Source: Bacillus sp. SD088
GTDB taxonomy: Bacteria; Bacillota; Bacilli; Bacillales; Bacillaceae_C
Reading direction: 5' to 3'
Assembly (NCBI RefSeq): GCF_017355205.1
Contig: NZ_JADIJK010000019.1
Coordinates: forward strand, 38,181 to 102,180
Length of the DNA stretch: 64,000 nucleotides
Shown piece after piece: positions 1-10,702 of the stretch. The notes under the pieces were generated by a model. That model was not told the origin of the DNA, searched no databases, and was given only the letters and a program-made list of their open reading frames with translations. Position numbers and translations under genes: made by a program. The stretch's first letter is position 1; every line of letters begins with the position of its first letter.

Positions 1-23
1 AAGAAATAGTAGCATAGTGTAAT

Positions 24-67
24 GGGAGTATTAAAAGAAAATTCTGTGGGTAATACTCCCGTTTTTA
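24..67 (+). terminator. Rho-independent terminator of an upstream gene
   Basis: A perfect 10-bp stem (gggagtatta at 24-33, taatactccc at 51-60) is followed by gttttta. The T-rich tail lies on the + side, so it ends a transcript entering from left of the window. Confidence 0.75.
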
Positions 68-75
68 TCATTAAT

Positions 76-465
76 CTAAAGGCCTTTCAAGGGACAACTC
101 ATTTCAAAATAATCATCAATCATTTGATGAACTAGACGAGCTTTTTCGCTATCAGCAAGAGAATAGTAAACTTCTTTACCAACACGTCTACTTTTAATTA
201 AACCATGGAGTTTTAATGATTTTAAATGATGAGAAATCGAAGCGGGGCTCATGTCAAGTGTAGCTGAGATATTGTGTCCACACTCTTCACAATGACAGAG
301 TAACCAAAGTATTCGAAGGCGAGAACCATCACAAAGCTGTTGAAAAACAGCAGCTCCCTCCAAAAAAAATTGAACATCGGGCATTTGTTCTAAAATATGG
401 CTCAAATTTTTACTGTGATCATGAAGTATTTCTTTATTATTTATCTTCGTCACCCCTTTAATCAA
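76..465 (-). CDS. ArsR/SmtB-family transcriptional repressor
   Basis: Winged-helix regulator of about 129 residues. A helix-turn-helix is visible in the middle (MSPASISHHLKSLKLHGLI), followed by the beta-wing VGKEVYYSLAD, which is the classic ArsR layout; family members act as homodimeric metal- or redox-sensing repressors. Cysteines sit just before the recognition helix (CHCEEC) and near the C-terminus (CPL), so thiol-based metal sensing of the CadC/ArsR kind is plausible, but the ligand cannot be fixed. The longest frame begins with TTG at 465, which has no ribosome site; GTG at 453 overlaps AAAGGGG and is an alternative start. It stands alone: no metal exporter is adjacent, and the next gene is divergent. 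Family assignment is firm, function is inferred. Confidence 0.85.
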   Translation of the reverse strand: MIKGVTKINNKEILHDHSKNLSHILEQMPDVQFFLEGAAVFQQLCDGSRLRILWLLCHCEECGHNISATLDMSPASISHHLKSLKLHGLIKSRRVGKEVYYSLADSEKARLVHQMIDDYFEMSCPLKGL

Positions 466-785
466 ACAATTATTTTATTAAACAATCTTTTTATTAAAAG
501 TTTAGGTGTTCCTCAGCCCCTTGTCAAGGAGATGTTTTCAGCAGTTTATTTTAATCATCATAACGCTTATGACAACCTTAAATTGATTGTTAAAAATATG
601 ATCGTATAATGGTTTGCTTTTTAGTGAAACTTTTATATTTTTGGATGATATCATCATGTCAAAAGTAGCCATTTTTTATTATGTTCCATATTTCTTTATC
701 ATATAAAAAAGATAGTTATTTGAATTATTGAAGAGGCATTTCTGAAAGATTAATAGAAAAAATCAATAGAAAGGATGTGAAAGAC
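466..785. other. Divergent intergenic region, arsR-type gene / gpmA
   Basis: About 320 AT-rich bases without a gene. It must hold the promoters of both flanking genes. Repeated tttattaaa-type words near 470-505 could be regulator sites for the ArsR protein, but I see no clean inverted repeat. Confidence 0.4.
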
Positions 786-1472
786 ATGTATAAACTAGTT
801 TTAATAAGACACGGAGAAAGTGAATGGAACAAAGCAAATTTTTTTACAGGTTGGACAGATATTGACTTGTCGGATAAAGGGATTGAAGAAGCACAAAATG
901 CAGGTAGATTACTTAAGGAAGCACAATTTGCTTTTGATGTCGCTTACACTTCATATTTAAAACGTGCAATTAAAACACTAGATTATGTGCTTGAAGAAAT
1001 GGACTTGCTATGGATTCCTGTATATAAAGCTTGGCAGCTTAACGAACGCCATTATGGTGCGCTTCAGGGATTGAGTAAAACTACTGTCGCCCAGCGTTAT
1101 GGAGAAGAACAAGTTAAATTATGGCGTAGAAGTTATAACGAATTGCCACCTGCTTTGACTAAAGACGATAAACGGTATCCAATCTATGATGCTAAATATC
1201 GTGATATTGATGACGAATTTATTCCCTTAACAGAAAGCCTCAAGGAAACAGCAATACGTGTTAAATATTACTGGAATCGAGAAATTAAAACACAGATAAA
1301 AAAAGGTAATAATGTACTTATTGTTGCACATGGTAATAGTCTGCGGGCATTGCTTAAATTTTTGGATAATCTGACTCCTGGGGAGATCATTGATCTGGAT
1401 ATACCAACTGGCGCTCCGCTAGTATATATGCTTGATAAGCAGTTGCATCCTGTAGATAAATACTACCTTTGA
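786..1472 (+). CDS. gpmA: 2,3-bisphosphoglycerate-dependent phosphoglycerate mutase
   Basis: Interconverts 3- and 2-phosphoglycerate in glycolysis/gluconeogenesis through a phosphohistidine intermediate. The protein opens with the histidine phosphatase signature LIRHGESEWN (active-site His at about residue 9), then FTGWTDIDLSDKG, the ELNERHYGALQG loop and the second catalytic histidine in VAHGNSLRALL. Its 228 residues fit the short bacterial dPGM form. ATG at 786 is preferred over GTG at 777 because AAGGATG ends 9 bases upstream of it. Spore-formers normally rely on the manganese-dependent iPGM, so this cofactor-dependent enzyme is probably an additional isozyme (established for the family, inferred here). 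Monocistronic, with its own terminator. Confidence 0.95.
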   Translation: MYKLVLIRHGESEWNKANFFTGWTDIDLSDKGIEEAQNAGRLLKEAQFAFDVAYTSYLKRAIKTLDYVLEEMDLLWIPVYKAWQLNERHYGALQGLSKTTVAQRYGEEQVKLWRRSYNELPPALTKDDKRYPIYDAKYRDIDDEFIPLTESLKETAIRVKYYWNREIKTQIKKGNNVLIVAHGNSLRALLKFLDNLTPGEIIDLDIPTGAPLVYMLDKQLHPVDKYYL

Positions 1473-1600
1473 AGCAGAGTTATAATAGAAGAAATTGCTC
1501 TGCAAGATGGTTAAAGCAAATCAATTTCTGATTTGGCGAAGTAATTGCAGTCTCTTAAAAATATTGATTATATTAAATTTAATAATAAGGTTTTATCTCT

Positions 1601-1632
1601 CCAACTTAATATTAAGTTGGATTTTTTATTTT
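1601..1632 (+). terminator. Terminator of gpmA
   Basis: A perfect 20-bp palindrome (ccaacttaat/attaagttgg, 1601-1620) is followed by attttttatttt, about 130 bases after the gpmA stop. Confidence 0.85.
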
Positions 1633-1671
1633 AAAAAAGTATCTCCTATATATTTGTTACATCAATTCTAA

Positions 1672-1830
1672 GCTTTATCAATATTAGAAGAAAAAATGTG
1701 ATAAAGCATAGTTCATGGATGTCGAGAAGCTTCTTTCCTATCCGTGCCAATATGTATCTACATAATTGTAGCTATTTCACACAAAGTTTTGCAAATTTTG
1801 TATGCTACTTTTTACACGATAAATGGGATG
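1672..1830 (+). pseudogene. Fragment of a DUF2306 membrane protein gene
   Basis: The DNA closely matches the 3' part of the intact DUF2306 gene at 24482-25096 (region about 24880-25020). In frame it reads NIRRKNVIKHSSWMSRSF, against NIRRKNVIKHSAWMSRSF in the intact copy. After ANM the frame is lost through a 2-base deletion, and both ends of the gene are missing. It is therefore a decayed paralogue fragment. The following 150 bases, up to the tetR-like gene, hold nothing recognisable. Confidence 0.75.
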
Positions 1831-1976
1831 TTCATCCGTTTCTTTGTATTCGCTCAATATATACTAGCATCCAGTATTTGGGGTTTTTAAATTTTTGCTC
1901 ATTAAGATTCAGCTACAACTGTTTTGTGATAACGCCCGTCTGTCAACAATACGTTACGACGGGTACCACTCACTGT

Positions 1977-2621
1977 TTATTTCCCCTTCCGTATACCTGG
2001 TTCATTGTTATCTACTAATTGGAAAGCACCAGTAAGTACACAATGAATGCCGTATTCGAAACGATCATCGAAGCTATCTTCGTACATGGAAGTTAGTACT
2101 CGAGAAAACGCTGGATACTCGTCTGTAGCAAGTGTTTTCTGTAACTTTGAGTCGGAATAAGCGACTGAGTCTCCCTGTTCTTCTTGTACGAGTCCAAATG
2201 TGAAGTAAGCCAACGTCCAAAATATGCGAACAGCTTCCCTATGGGGAAGGTGAAGTTGGAGCAGTGCCGATATAATTGCATCTCCAATCCGCAACGTGTT
2301 TGTTTCGTACACGGTTGTACCAGTCACCAGCTTAGCGCCATCACGGTGTGTCAAAAGAACGGATCGAAGACGTCGTAAAATTTCCTTAGTACGTTCTTCT
2401 GGTTGCTCAGGCAACTCATCAAGGGACAGCTCGGAAAAAATCGTATCGGCCATCAATTCAATCAGGCGGGATTTCGTCTTGACCTGCCAGGACACGGTGT
2501 TTAAATAAACACCAAGCCGTTTGGCTACAGCGCGCAGTGTGACCGCTTCAAGCCCAGATTCGTTCAAAATATGGAGTGCAGCCTGAATGACGTCGGATTG
2601 AGTGGTACGAGTAGAACCCAT
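1977..2621 (-). CDS. TetR-family transcriptional repressor
   Basis: A 214-residue regulator. The N-terminal TetR_N helix-turn-helix spans about residues 8-52 (VIQAALHILNESGLEAVTLR, then AVAKRLGVYLNTVSWQVKTK), and the helical C-terminal half resembles the TetR/TetR_C ligand-binding class. Start ATG at 2621 is preceded by AGAGGATG. It is divergent from the ABC exporter pair, and two palindromes lie in the intervening promoter. The natural inference is that it represses the exporter genes until an exported compound binds, as in TetR/efflux pairs generally. The inducer is unknown. Confidence 0.88.
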   Translation of the reverse strand: MGSTRTTQSDVIQAALHILNESGLEAVTLRAVAKRLGVYLNTVSWQVKTKSRLIELMADTIFSELSLDELPEQPEERTKEILRRLRSVLLTHRDGAKLVTGTTVYETNTLRIGDAIISALLQLHLPHREAVRIFWTLAYFTFGLVQEEQGDSVAYSDSKLQKTLATDEYPAFSRVLTSMYEDSFDDRFEYGIHCVLTGAFQLVDNNEPGIRKGK

Positions 2622-2884
2622 AAGTTGTCATCCTCTCTAGGAACTATGATATTTTCTATCCAAAATTGACGTAAATAGCCAATAATCTGAGGTCATTATA
2701 TCATAAAATGGATTGTTGTGCAGTGACATAGGGGTCAAGAAAATTTTAAAATAAAAATTCATTTACAAATAAGATTTTTCCTACTTCAAATTGTACTAGA
2801 GTCATTCTATAAATATATATGTCTATAGTCGATCATCTGGAAACTTATTGCTTATAAATTAATCACTAATTAGAGCTGTTTTAT

Positions 2885-2897
2885 TGGTCAGTGACCA
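2885..2897. promoter_or_regulatory. Candidate TetR operator 1
   Basis: tggtca-g-tgacca is a 13-bp palindrome, perfect around its central base. It sits 8 bases upstream of the -35 box of the ABC promoter, in the tetR-like/ABC divergent region. Confidence 0.6.
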
Positions 2898-2905
2898 TAT
2901 TTAAA

Positions 2906-2934
2906 TTGACTCTTGGTCATTGAACAAGTATAAT
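2906..2934 (+). promoter_or_regulatory. Sigma-A promoter of the ABC exporter operon with an operator in its spacer
   Basis: The -35 TTGACT (2906-2911) and -10 TATAAT (2929-2934) are separated by exactly 17 bases. The spacer contains ttggtcattgaacaa (2913-2927), an imperfect palindrome sharing the ggtca half-site with the operator at 2885-2897. Repressor binding there would block polymerase directly. Repression by the divergent TetR protein is an inference. Confidence 0.75.
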
Positions 2935-2995
2935 TATAACTGAAAAACACTCCATCAATATGAATAGTATATTTGTGGAGAGAAAGGAGCACAAA

Positions 2996-3067
2996 ATGAA
3001 GCTAATGACTCAAAAAATAAAGAGGAAACAATTGTTAAGGCACTTTAGCGGGAGGAAAATAAAATGA
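2996..3067 (+). CDS. Short leader ORF translationally coupled to the ABC exporter
   Basis: ATG at 2996 follows agaaaggagc (2981-2990) at good spacing and opens a 23-codon frame (begins MKLMTQKIK, strongly basic). Its stop TGA (3065-3067) overlaps the exporter's ATG as ATGA. The exporter's own SD (gcgggagg, about 3049-3056) lies inside this ORF. The sequence shows a good start and a coupling overlap; a regulatory role such as attenuation or coupling is inferred. It could also be a leftover start of a degraded gene. Confidence 0.5.
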   Translation: MKLMTQKIKRKQLLRHFSGRKIK

Positions 3068-4845
3068 AGCTATCGAATACATCGACGCGAATTGCTTTAT
3101 TTTCCAAAGTAGCTCCTCTAGGAAAAGCGCTCTCTCCAGTTGCAAAGCCGCTACTAGGAGCTACGTTGATTGAACTGCTTTCAGCGATATTTGCAGTTCT
3201 ACCTTACGTGCTGATTGTGCAGGTCGGTAACGAGTTGCTGTCTCCCGCACCAAATGCAGGACTGGTTTGGACACTGGTTCTATCGGCAGTGGCCTGTCTT
3301 GTGTTACATGCTGCTCTATCGATGGCGGCCCTTACAGTGACGCACTTGACCGACGGCACACACCAGTGGAGATTGCGACGGGAATTGGTGGCTAAACTCG
3401 GTCGATTACCATTAGGGTGGTTCTCCGTGAACAATGCCGGTCAGGTAAAGAAAATGCTACAGGACGATACACATGCAATCCATTACGTGATCGCTCATTC
3501 TGTTCTCGACCTTGTCTCAGGACTTGCCGTTCCACTCTTGAGTTTTATTTATTTGTTCACGGTTGATTGGCGTCTCGCGATTATTGCGTTGGCACCTCCA
3601 CTTACGTATTTTATTATCTTTGGTGTTGTCACCTCGCGTTCTTCCGATGTGACAAGGGGTATCGGAGAAATTTCAGGAAGGCTATCCGGCAGGGTGATCG
3701 AGGTGCTCGAAGGGATTCAAGTCATACGGGCTTTTGGTCAGACTGGAAAGGCTCACCGACGCTATAGCAATACCGTAGATGAGTACATCTCTCGAACGGT
3801 TGATTGGCTATTGCCGTTGTCAAAGTTGCAGGCAGCAATCAGTGTCTTGCTTCAACCGATTACCTTCTTACTGCTTATCCTGATGGTCGGAGCAGGTTTT
3901 ATTGCTACTGGTCGGATGGAGCCATTGACAATTTTGCCGTTTTTGCTACTTGCACTCACCATGGGTAATCCGGTTCTTCGTCTCGGTAATGGGATGTCTT
4001 CATTGATGGAGGCGATGGAAGCCGCCAAACGGCTAGAGAATACGCGTGGTTTGTCAGAGATTGAGGAGCCAATGAATCCTCAAACCCCTGACGCCGGTCA
4101 ACTCGATGTGGAATATAAGAACGTTGTATTTAGTTACAAAGAGGGACATCGTGCAGTGGATTATGTTAGTTTTGTCATGCTTCCTGGCACGATAACTGCT
4201 TTGGTTGGTCCCTCAGGTTCGGGGAAGTCGACGATTGCGAAGCTGTTGCCCCGCTTTTATGATCCTCAAAGCGGCTCGATTGCGATTGGTGGTGTACCTA
4301 TCCGGGAGATAGATACATCCGAGTTGTATCGGAAAGTGGGATTTGTATTTCAGGATGTTCGTCTACTGCAAGAGACGATTCGTGACAACATTCGTCTCGG
4401 CAACCCTGATGCTAGCGAGGAAGACGTCATAAGGGTGGCGCGGGCGGCACGTATTCACGATCGGATTGAGCGGTTGCCCCGAGGCTATGATTCTATCGTC
4501 GGTGTGGACGCTCGGTTATCTGGAGGAGAGGCGCAGAGAATTTCGATAGCACGAGCATTGCTGGCGGATGCACCAATTATAGTGATGGACGAAGCGACCT
4601 CAATGATTGATCCTGAGTCTGAAGTGGAGATCCAGCATGCCTTGACATCGCTAATCAAAGGGAGAACGGTGCTAGTTATCGCCCATCGTCTGCATACTAT
4701 TGTAGGTGCTGATCAGATTCTCGTAGTTGACGATGGAAACATTGTGCAGCATGGCACACATGAGGAACTCATCTCGTCGGACGGTCTGTACAGTCGATTG
4801 TGGAAAGCTTATGAACGAACAAAGGAAGGTAGGGGAAAGCAATGA
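3064..4845 (+). CDS. ABC exporter half-transporter, subunit 1 (permease-ATPase fusion)
   Basis: A 593-residue type IV ABC exporter half-molecule. A six-helix transmembrane domain fills about residues 20-320, followed by a nucleotide-binding domain. The NBD shows Walker A GPSGSGKST, Q-loop FVFQDVRL, signature LSGGEAQR, Walker B IIVMDEATSMIDPES and the H-loop AHRLH. It overlaps the next exporter gene by 4 bases (ATGA), so the two probably form a heterodimer. Heterodimers of this size include multidrug exporters and the YbtPQ/IrtAB siderophore group; the substrate is not readable from sequence. Codon use and GC look higher than in flanking genes, suggesting horizontal acquisition together with the TetR gene. 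Confidence 0.9.
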   Translation: MKLSNTSTRIALFSKVAPLGKALSPVAKPLLGATLIELLSAIFAVLPYVLIVQVGNELLSPAPNAGLVWTLVLSAVACLVLHAALSMAALTVTHLTDGTHQWRLRRELVAKLGRLPLGWFSVNNAGQVKKMLQDDTHAIHYVIAHSVLDLVSGLAVPLLSFIYLFTVDWRLAIIALAPPLTYFIIFGVVTSRSSDVTRGIGEISGRLSGRVIEVLEGIQVIRAFGQTGKAHRRYSNTVDEYISRTVDWLLPLSKLQAAISVLLQPITFLLLILMVGAGFIATGRMEPLTILPFLLLALTMGNPVLRLGNGMSSLMEAMEAAKRLENTRGLSEIEEPMNPQTPDAGQLDVEYKNVVFSYKEGHRAVDYVSFVMLPGTITALVGPSGSGKSTIAKLLPRFYDPQSGSIAIGGVPIREIDTSELYRKVGFVFQDVRLLQETIRDNIRLGNPDASEEDVIRVARAARIHDRIERLPRGYDSIVGVDARLSGGEAQRISIARALLADAPIIVMDEATSMIDPESEVEIQHALTSLIKGRTVLVIAHRLHTIVGADQILVVDDGNIVQHGTHEELISSDGLYSRLWKAYERTKEGRGKQ

Positions 4846-6569
4846 TTAAACAGTTATTCCAAATTGTCGGCGAAGACCAGCGCGGACTGTTCCGATGCTT
4901 CGTTGCTCTCGTCATTCTGTTTTGTATCGCGCAGGGAGTGTCGTTTCTTCTCCTTCTACCGATTTTGAATGCAATATTTGATCCAGGATCTCCTGATTTG
5001 TGGATGTGGATTGTCTGTCTTGTTTTCTCTGCAGGGATAGCTATCATCTGCAATTATTTTAGTTCTGTGATCGGTGTGCACCTGTCACTAGGTATCTCGT
5101 CTCGACTGTATCATCGGATTGGGGACCATATAGCGACTCTTCCACTCGGCTGGTTCAGTCAGCAACGAACAGGAACCGTCACTCGAACAATCAGTAGTGG
5201 TACAGATAATGTGGTGCTCGTATTCGGATTTTTGATGACACCAATGCTTAATGGGATTATCACGCCATCCGTGCTCACGTTAGGTATGCTAATTATCGAC
5301 TGGAGAATCGGAATCGCCTTCTTAGTAGCTATTCCGTTCCTTTGGGGGATGAACCGACTTGGTCGGCTGTTCTATCGTAAAGGAGATGGTGGTATGGATC
5401 GAGCGGCAGCTGCCGCAAACGCCCGCATAATTGAGTATGTCCAAGCCCAGCCTGTGCTCCGTGCTTACGGATACGTCGGTGATGCTAACCAGTCATTACA
5501 GAAAGTGTTGCTACAACAACGTCATGCAAGTAACCGACATTTGAAGTCAACAATTCCAGGCTCGATCATCTTCCGTATCGCGGTGCAACTTGTGTTGCTA
5601 CTTGTCGTGATAGCGATTGTGCCACTGGCTCTCGGTGCTCAGATTTCGCCTGCGACCGCGATCGCACTTATTGCCGTAGTCGCACAGTTTACCTCTTCTG
5701 TTTCAACAGTGGCAGATTTGGGAGGCGGCATTCGAATGGCCCGATCCTCACTGCGCAAGATAGCTGATATTTTAAATGCGAAGCCTTTGCCCGTTCCTGA
5801 TAAACCAGCACGTCCTAGTTCGCAACACGAAGTGCGGTTAGAGGGGGTCAGTTTCGGCTATGATAGCCATTCTCCCGTTATTCAGAATGTATCGTTTTCG
5901 GTTCCGTCTAAGACCACGGTTGCGATTGTAGGTCCTTCTGGCTCTGGCAAGAGCACGCTGATTAAGTTGATTGCACGCTTTTACGACGTTGATTCCGGGC
6001 GTATCGTTTTCGCCGATAGTGATATCCGAGAGCTTGCTACAGAAGATCTGATGCAGCATATATCTCTCGTGTTTCAAGACGTTTATTTGTTCGATGATAC
6101 CATATGGGAAAATATCCGCATCGGCAACGAACAAGCAACAGACGAACAGGTGCTACGGGCATCTCGAATCGCGCAGGTTGAGGAGATTATCCGCAGGCTT
6201 CCCGAAGGCTGGGATACCAACGTTGGAGAAGGTGGACACAGCTTGTCTGGAGGTGAACGACAGCGGATTTCGATAGCACGTGCAATTTTGAAGAATGCAC
6301 CAGTTATTTTGCTGGATGAGGCGACGAGCGCAATTGATCCAGAGAATGAAGCAGCATTTCTGGAAGGATTAGCTGAAGTGACCACTGACAAAACGGTGCT
6401 TATGGTCGCCCATCGGTTATCCACGATTCAAGGTGCCGACCAGATCGTGTTTCTGCGCGAAGGAACTGTGAAGGAGATAGGTAGTCATGATGAGTTACTC
6501 AAGCTCAATGGAGATTACGCCGCTTTTTGGCGGGAGCGAGCCAAGGCTTCTTCATGGAGAATCACCTGA
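4842..6569 (+). CDS. ABC exporter half-transporter, subunit 2 (permease-ATPase fusion)
   Basis: A 575-residue partner of the preceding gene with the same architecture: six predicted membrane helices in the first 310 residues, then an ATPase domain. The NBD shows Walker A GPSGSGKST, Q-loop LVFQDVYLF, signature LSGGERQR, Walker B VILLDEATSAIDPEN and H-loop AHRLS. Both signature and Walker B motifs look catalytically complete in both subunits, so I see no obvious degenerate ATP site. It is translationally coupled to subunit 1. Relatively GC-rich composition is shared with subunit 1 and differs from the suf genes that follow 77 bases later. Confidence 0.9.
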   Translation: MIKQLFQIVGEDQRGLFRCFVALVILFCIAQGVSFLLLLPILNAIFDPGSPDLWMWIVCLVFSAGIAIICNYFSSVIGVHLSLGISSRLYHRIGDHIATLPLGWFSQQRTGTVTRTISSGTDNVVLVFGFLMTPMLNGIITPSVLTLGMLIIDWRIGIAFLVAIPFLWGMNRLGRLFYRKGDGGMDRAAAAANARIIEYVQAQPVLRAYGYVGDANQSLQKVLLQQRHASNRHLKSTIPGSIIFRIAVQLVLLLVVIAIVPLALGAQISPATAIALIAVVAQFTSSVSTVADLGGGIRMARSSLRKIADILNAKPLPVPDKPARPSSQHEVRLEGVSFGYDSHSPVIQNVSFSVPSKTTVAIVGPSGSGKSTLIKLIARFYDVDSGRIVFADSDIRELATEDLMQHISLVFQDVYLFDDTIWENIRIGNEQATDEQVLRASRIAQVEEIIRRLPEGWDTNVGEGGHSLSGGERQRISIARAILKNAPVILLDEATSAIDPENEAAFLEGLAEVTTDKTVLMVAHRLSTIQGADQIVFLREGTVKEIGSHDELLKLNGDYAAFWRERAKASSWRIT

Positions 6570-6646
6570 TCACTCAATCTTTAGATTGAAATGAGAATAA
6601 ATATCTTATTCAATTTATTTAAAATAAAGTTTTGGAGGTATGATTT

Positions 6647-7435
6647 ATGTCAAGTACAGTATTAGAAATTAAGAATCTTCATGTATCCATTGAAGACAAA
6701 GAGATACTAAAAGGAGTGAATCTAACGGTTAAAAGTGGGGAGTTCCATGCCATCATGGGACCAAATGGTACAGGTAAATCTACATTGGCTTCTGCAATCA
6801 TGGGACATCCCAATTATGAGGTGACAGAGGGAACTATCACACTTGATGGGGAAGATGTATTAGAAATGGAAGTAGATGAGCGTGCTCGTGCCGGACTGTT
6901 TTTAGCAATGCAGTACCCAAGTGAAATCAGCGGTGTAACTACTTCTGACTTCTTACGTTCTGCAATTAATGCAAAACGTGAAGAAGGCGATGAAATCCCT
7001 TTGATGAATTTCATCAAAAAATTAGATCGGGATTTAGAATACCTTGATATTGATAAAAATATGGCAACACGTTATCTGAATGAGGGTTTCTCTGGCGGTG
7101 AGAAAAAACGTAATGAAATCTTACAATTATTACAATTACAGCCAGATATCGCAATTCTGGATGAAATTGATTCAGGACTTGATATTGATGCTTTAAAAGT
7201 TGTATCAAAAGGAATCAACCAAATGCGTTCGGAGAATTTAGGATGCTTGATTATTACTCACTACCAACGTCTATTAAACTATATTACGCCTGATTTTGTA
7301 CACGTAATGATGCAAGGACGTGTTGTGAAATCCGGTGGACCAGAACTTGCAAAGCGTCTTGAAGCAGAAGGTTATGAGTGGATCAAAGAAGAATTAGGAA
7401 TCGAAGACGAAGAAACTGCAGAACAAAACGCGTAA
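6647..7435 (+). CDS. sufC: Fe-S cluster assembly ATPase SufC
   Basis: A soluble ABC-type ATPase of 262 residues that drives the SufBC2D scaffold for iron-sulfur cluster assembly. Walker A GPNGTGKST, the ABC signature FSGGEKKRNE and Walker B AILDEIDSGLDID are all typical of SufC, whose signature differs from transporters. The start is supported by TTGGAGG. It is the first gene of a sufC-sufD-(scar)-sufB block and lies 17 bases ahead of sufD, so they are co-transcribed. Confidence 0.97.
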   Translation: MSSTVLEIKNLHVSIEDKEILKGVNLTVKSGEFHAIMGPNGTGKSTLASAIMGHPNYEVTEGTITLDGEDVLEMEVDERARAGLFLAMQYPSEISGVTTSDFLRSAINAKREEGDEIPLMNFIKKLDRDLEYLDIDKNMATRYLNEGFSGGEKKRNEILQLLQLQPDIAILDEIDSGLDIDALKVVSKGINQMRSENLGCLIITHYQRLLNYITPDFVHVMMQGRVVKSGGPELAKRLEAEGYEWIKEELGIEDEETAEQNA

Positions 7436-7452
7436 TGTAAGGAGGGGTAATC

Positions 7453-8888
<1,436 letters not shown>

Positions 8889-8889
8889 G

Positions 8890-8968
8890 TAGTTTCCAAA
8901 TTTCCTGGTGGATCAAATATGTGACACTCGCTCGGAAAGCTATGGAAAAGGGTGTACACAACAAATAA
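8890..8968 (+). pseudogene. sufU: Remnant of sufU (sulfur-transfer protein), C-terminal end only
   Basis: In frame up to TAA at 8966-8968 the sequence reads WIKYVTLARKAMEKGVHNK. This matches the SufU C-terminus (RIKCATLAWKALEKGV in Bacillus subtilis, from memory). The conserved final zinc-ligand Cys (KCATL) reads as Tyr here (KYVTL). Everything upstream, including the other zinc ligands, is missing. Together with the sufS remnant it marks a deletion of roughly 1.5 kb between sufD and sufB. Confidence 0.75.
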
Positions 8969-9007
8969 GACAGAAGCTTTTATTCTGTCCGAGGGAGGTT
9001 ATTAACA

Positions 9008-10405
9008 ATGGCAAAAAATATGCCGGAAATAGAAGAGTATAAATATGGATTTCATGATAAAGACGTATCTATTTTCCGTACAGAAAAAGGATTAACGCCA
9101 AATATTGTTAAGGAAATTTCGAAAATGAAGGAAGAGCCGCAGTGGATGCTTGACTACCGTCTGAAGGCATTAGAGCATTTCTACAAGCGTCCAATGCCGC
9201 AATGGGGCGGAGATCTTTCAGGTTTAGACTTTGATGAAATTGTTTATTATGTCAAACCCACTGAAAAGCAAGGAAGAAGCTGGGAGGAAGTGCCTGCAGA
9301 GATTAAGCAGACTTTTGATAAGCTGGGTATACCAGAGGCTGAACAAAAATATCTTGCTGGTGTATCTGCACAGTATGAATCAGAGGTTGTTTACCACAGC
9401 TTAAAAGAAGATCTTCAAGAGCTTGGTATTGTATTTAAAGATACAGACACTGCACTGAAAGAAAACGAAGAACTATTTAAAGAATACTTTGGAACGATTG
9501 TTCCTTATTCTGATAATAAATTCGCTGCATTAAATTCTGCGGTATGGTCTGGCGGTTCATTTATTTATGTACCAAAAGGCGTAAAAGCAACAACACCATT
9601 ACAAGCATACTTCCGTATTAACTCCGAAAATATGGGACAGTTTGAACGTACGCTTATCATTGTTGATGAAGAAGCATCTGTACACTATGTAGAGGGCTGT
9701 ACAGCACCAGTTTATACAACAAACTCTCTTCACAGTGCTGTTGTAGAAATAATTGTTAAAAAAAGTGGCTACTGCCGTTATACTACAATTCAAAACTGGG
9801 CGAACAATGTGTATAACCTTGTTACAAAACGTGCTGTTTGTGATGCGAATGCAACAATGGAATGGATTGATGGAAACATTGGTTCTAAGCTGACGATGAA
9901 ATATCCATCAATCCTTCTAAAAGGAGAAGGTGCACGAGGAAATACACTTTCTATCGCTTTAGCAGGAAAAGGACAATTACAAGACGCTGGTGCGAAAATG
10001 CATCACTTGGCTCCAAATACGTCTTCTACTATTGTTTCTAAATCTATTTCTAAACAAGGTGGGAAAGTATCTTACCGTGGTTTAGTACACTTTGGACGTA
10101 AAGCGGAGGGGGCTCGTTCCAATATTGAGTGCGATACACTAATAATGGATAACGAATCTACTTCGGATACGATCCCATACAATGAAATTCTAAACGACAA
10201 TATTTCCTTAGAACACGAAGCAAAAGTTTCGAAAGTATCTGAGGAACAGCTTTTCTATCTAATGAGCCGCGGTTTAACAGAAGTAGAAGCAACAGAAATG
10301 ATTGTTATGGGCTTTATTGAACCATTTACAAAGGAACTTCCAATGGAATATGCAGTAGAAATGAATAGATTGATCAGCTTCGAAATGGAAGGTTCCATTG
10401 GATAA
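9008..10405 (+). CDS. sufB: Fe-S cluster assembly scaffold SufB
   Basis: A 465-residue SufB, the partner of SufD and SufC and the main site of cluster formation. Typical segments are present: [20 protein letters not shown] at the N-terminus, the conserved VEGCTAP motif, [24 protein letters not shown] and a C-terminal [20 protein letters not shown] strong SD (cgagggaggt) precedes the ATG. The length is normal and no lesion is visible, so the scaffold remains intact although the sulfur donor genes beside it are gone. Confidence 0.97.
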   Translation: MAKNMPEIEEYKYGFHDKDVSIFRTEKGLTPNIVKEISKMKEEPQWMLDYRLKALEHFYKRPMPQWGGDLSGLDFDEIVYYVKPTEKQGRSWEEVPAEIKQTFDKLGIPEAEQKYLAGVSAQYESEVVYHSLKEDLQELGIVFKDTDTALKENEELFKEYFGTIVPYSDNKFAALNSAVWSGGSFIYVPKGVKATTPLQAYFRINSENMGQFERTLIIVDEEASVHYVEGCTAPVYTTNSLHSAVVEIIVKKSGYCRYTTIQNWANNVYNLVTKRAVCDANATMEWIDGNIGSKLTMKYPSILLKGEGARGNTLSIALAGKGQLQDAGAKMHHLAPNTSSTIVSKSISKQGGKVSYRGLVHFGRKAEGARSNIECDTLIMDNESTSDTIPYNEILNDNISLEHEAKVSKVSEEQLFYLMSRGLTEVEATEMIVMGFIEPFTKELPMEYAVEMNRLISFEMEGSIG

Positions 10406-10418
10406 TACTTTTAATAAA

Positions 10419-10450
10419 TCCCGTTACAATATCATGTGTAGCGGGACTTC
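10419..10450 (+). terminator. Weak terminator-like hairpin after sufB
   Basis: tcccgttaca (10419-10428) pairs with tgtagcggga (10436-10445). The tail cttccctcattt is poor in T, so termination strength is uncertain. Confidence 0.4.
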
Positions 10451-10702
10451 CCTCATTTAAAAATTAGATGGCTATATCATTATGTTGCCTTAACGCATAA
10501 TAATTACCTTGAGGGAAAATATGGTCATATTGTAAAACGAATGGGGATTTTATATTGAACAAAAAAATAGGGATGATAAAAATTCATAAAATATATATGT
10601 CTTTAATCCCTAAGTAATTGTTTCTACTATTTGAAAGGTAGATTAATATTGTATTTTCAGAAACTGAGGATTATTTTTTAAGTTAGATAAGAGGGAATAA
10701 AA

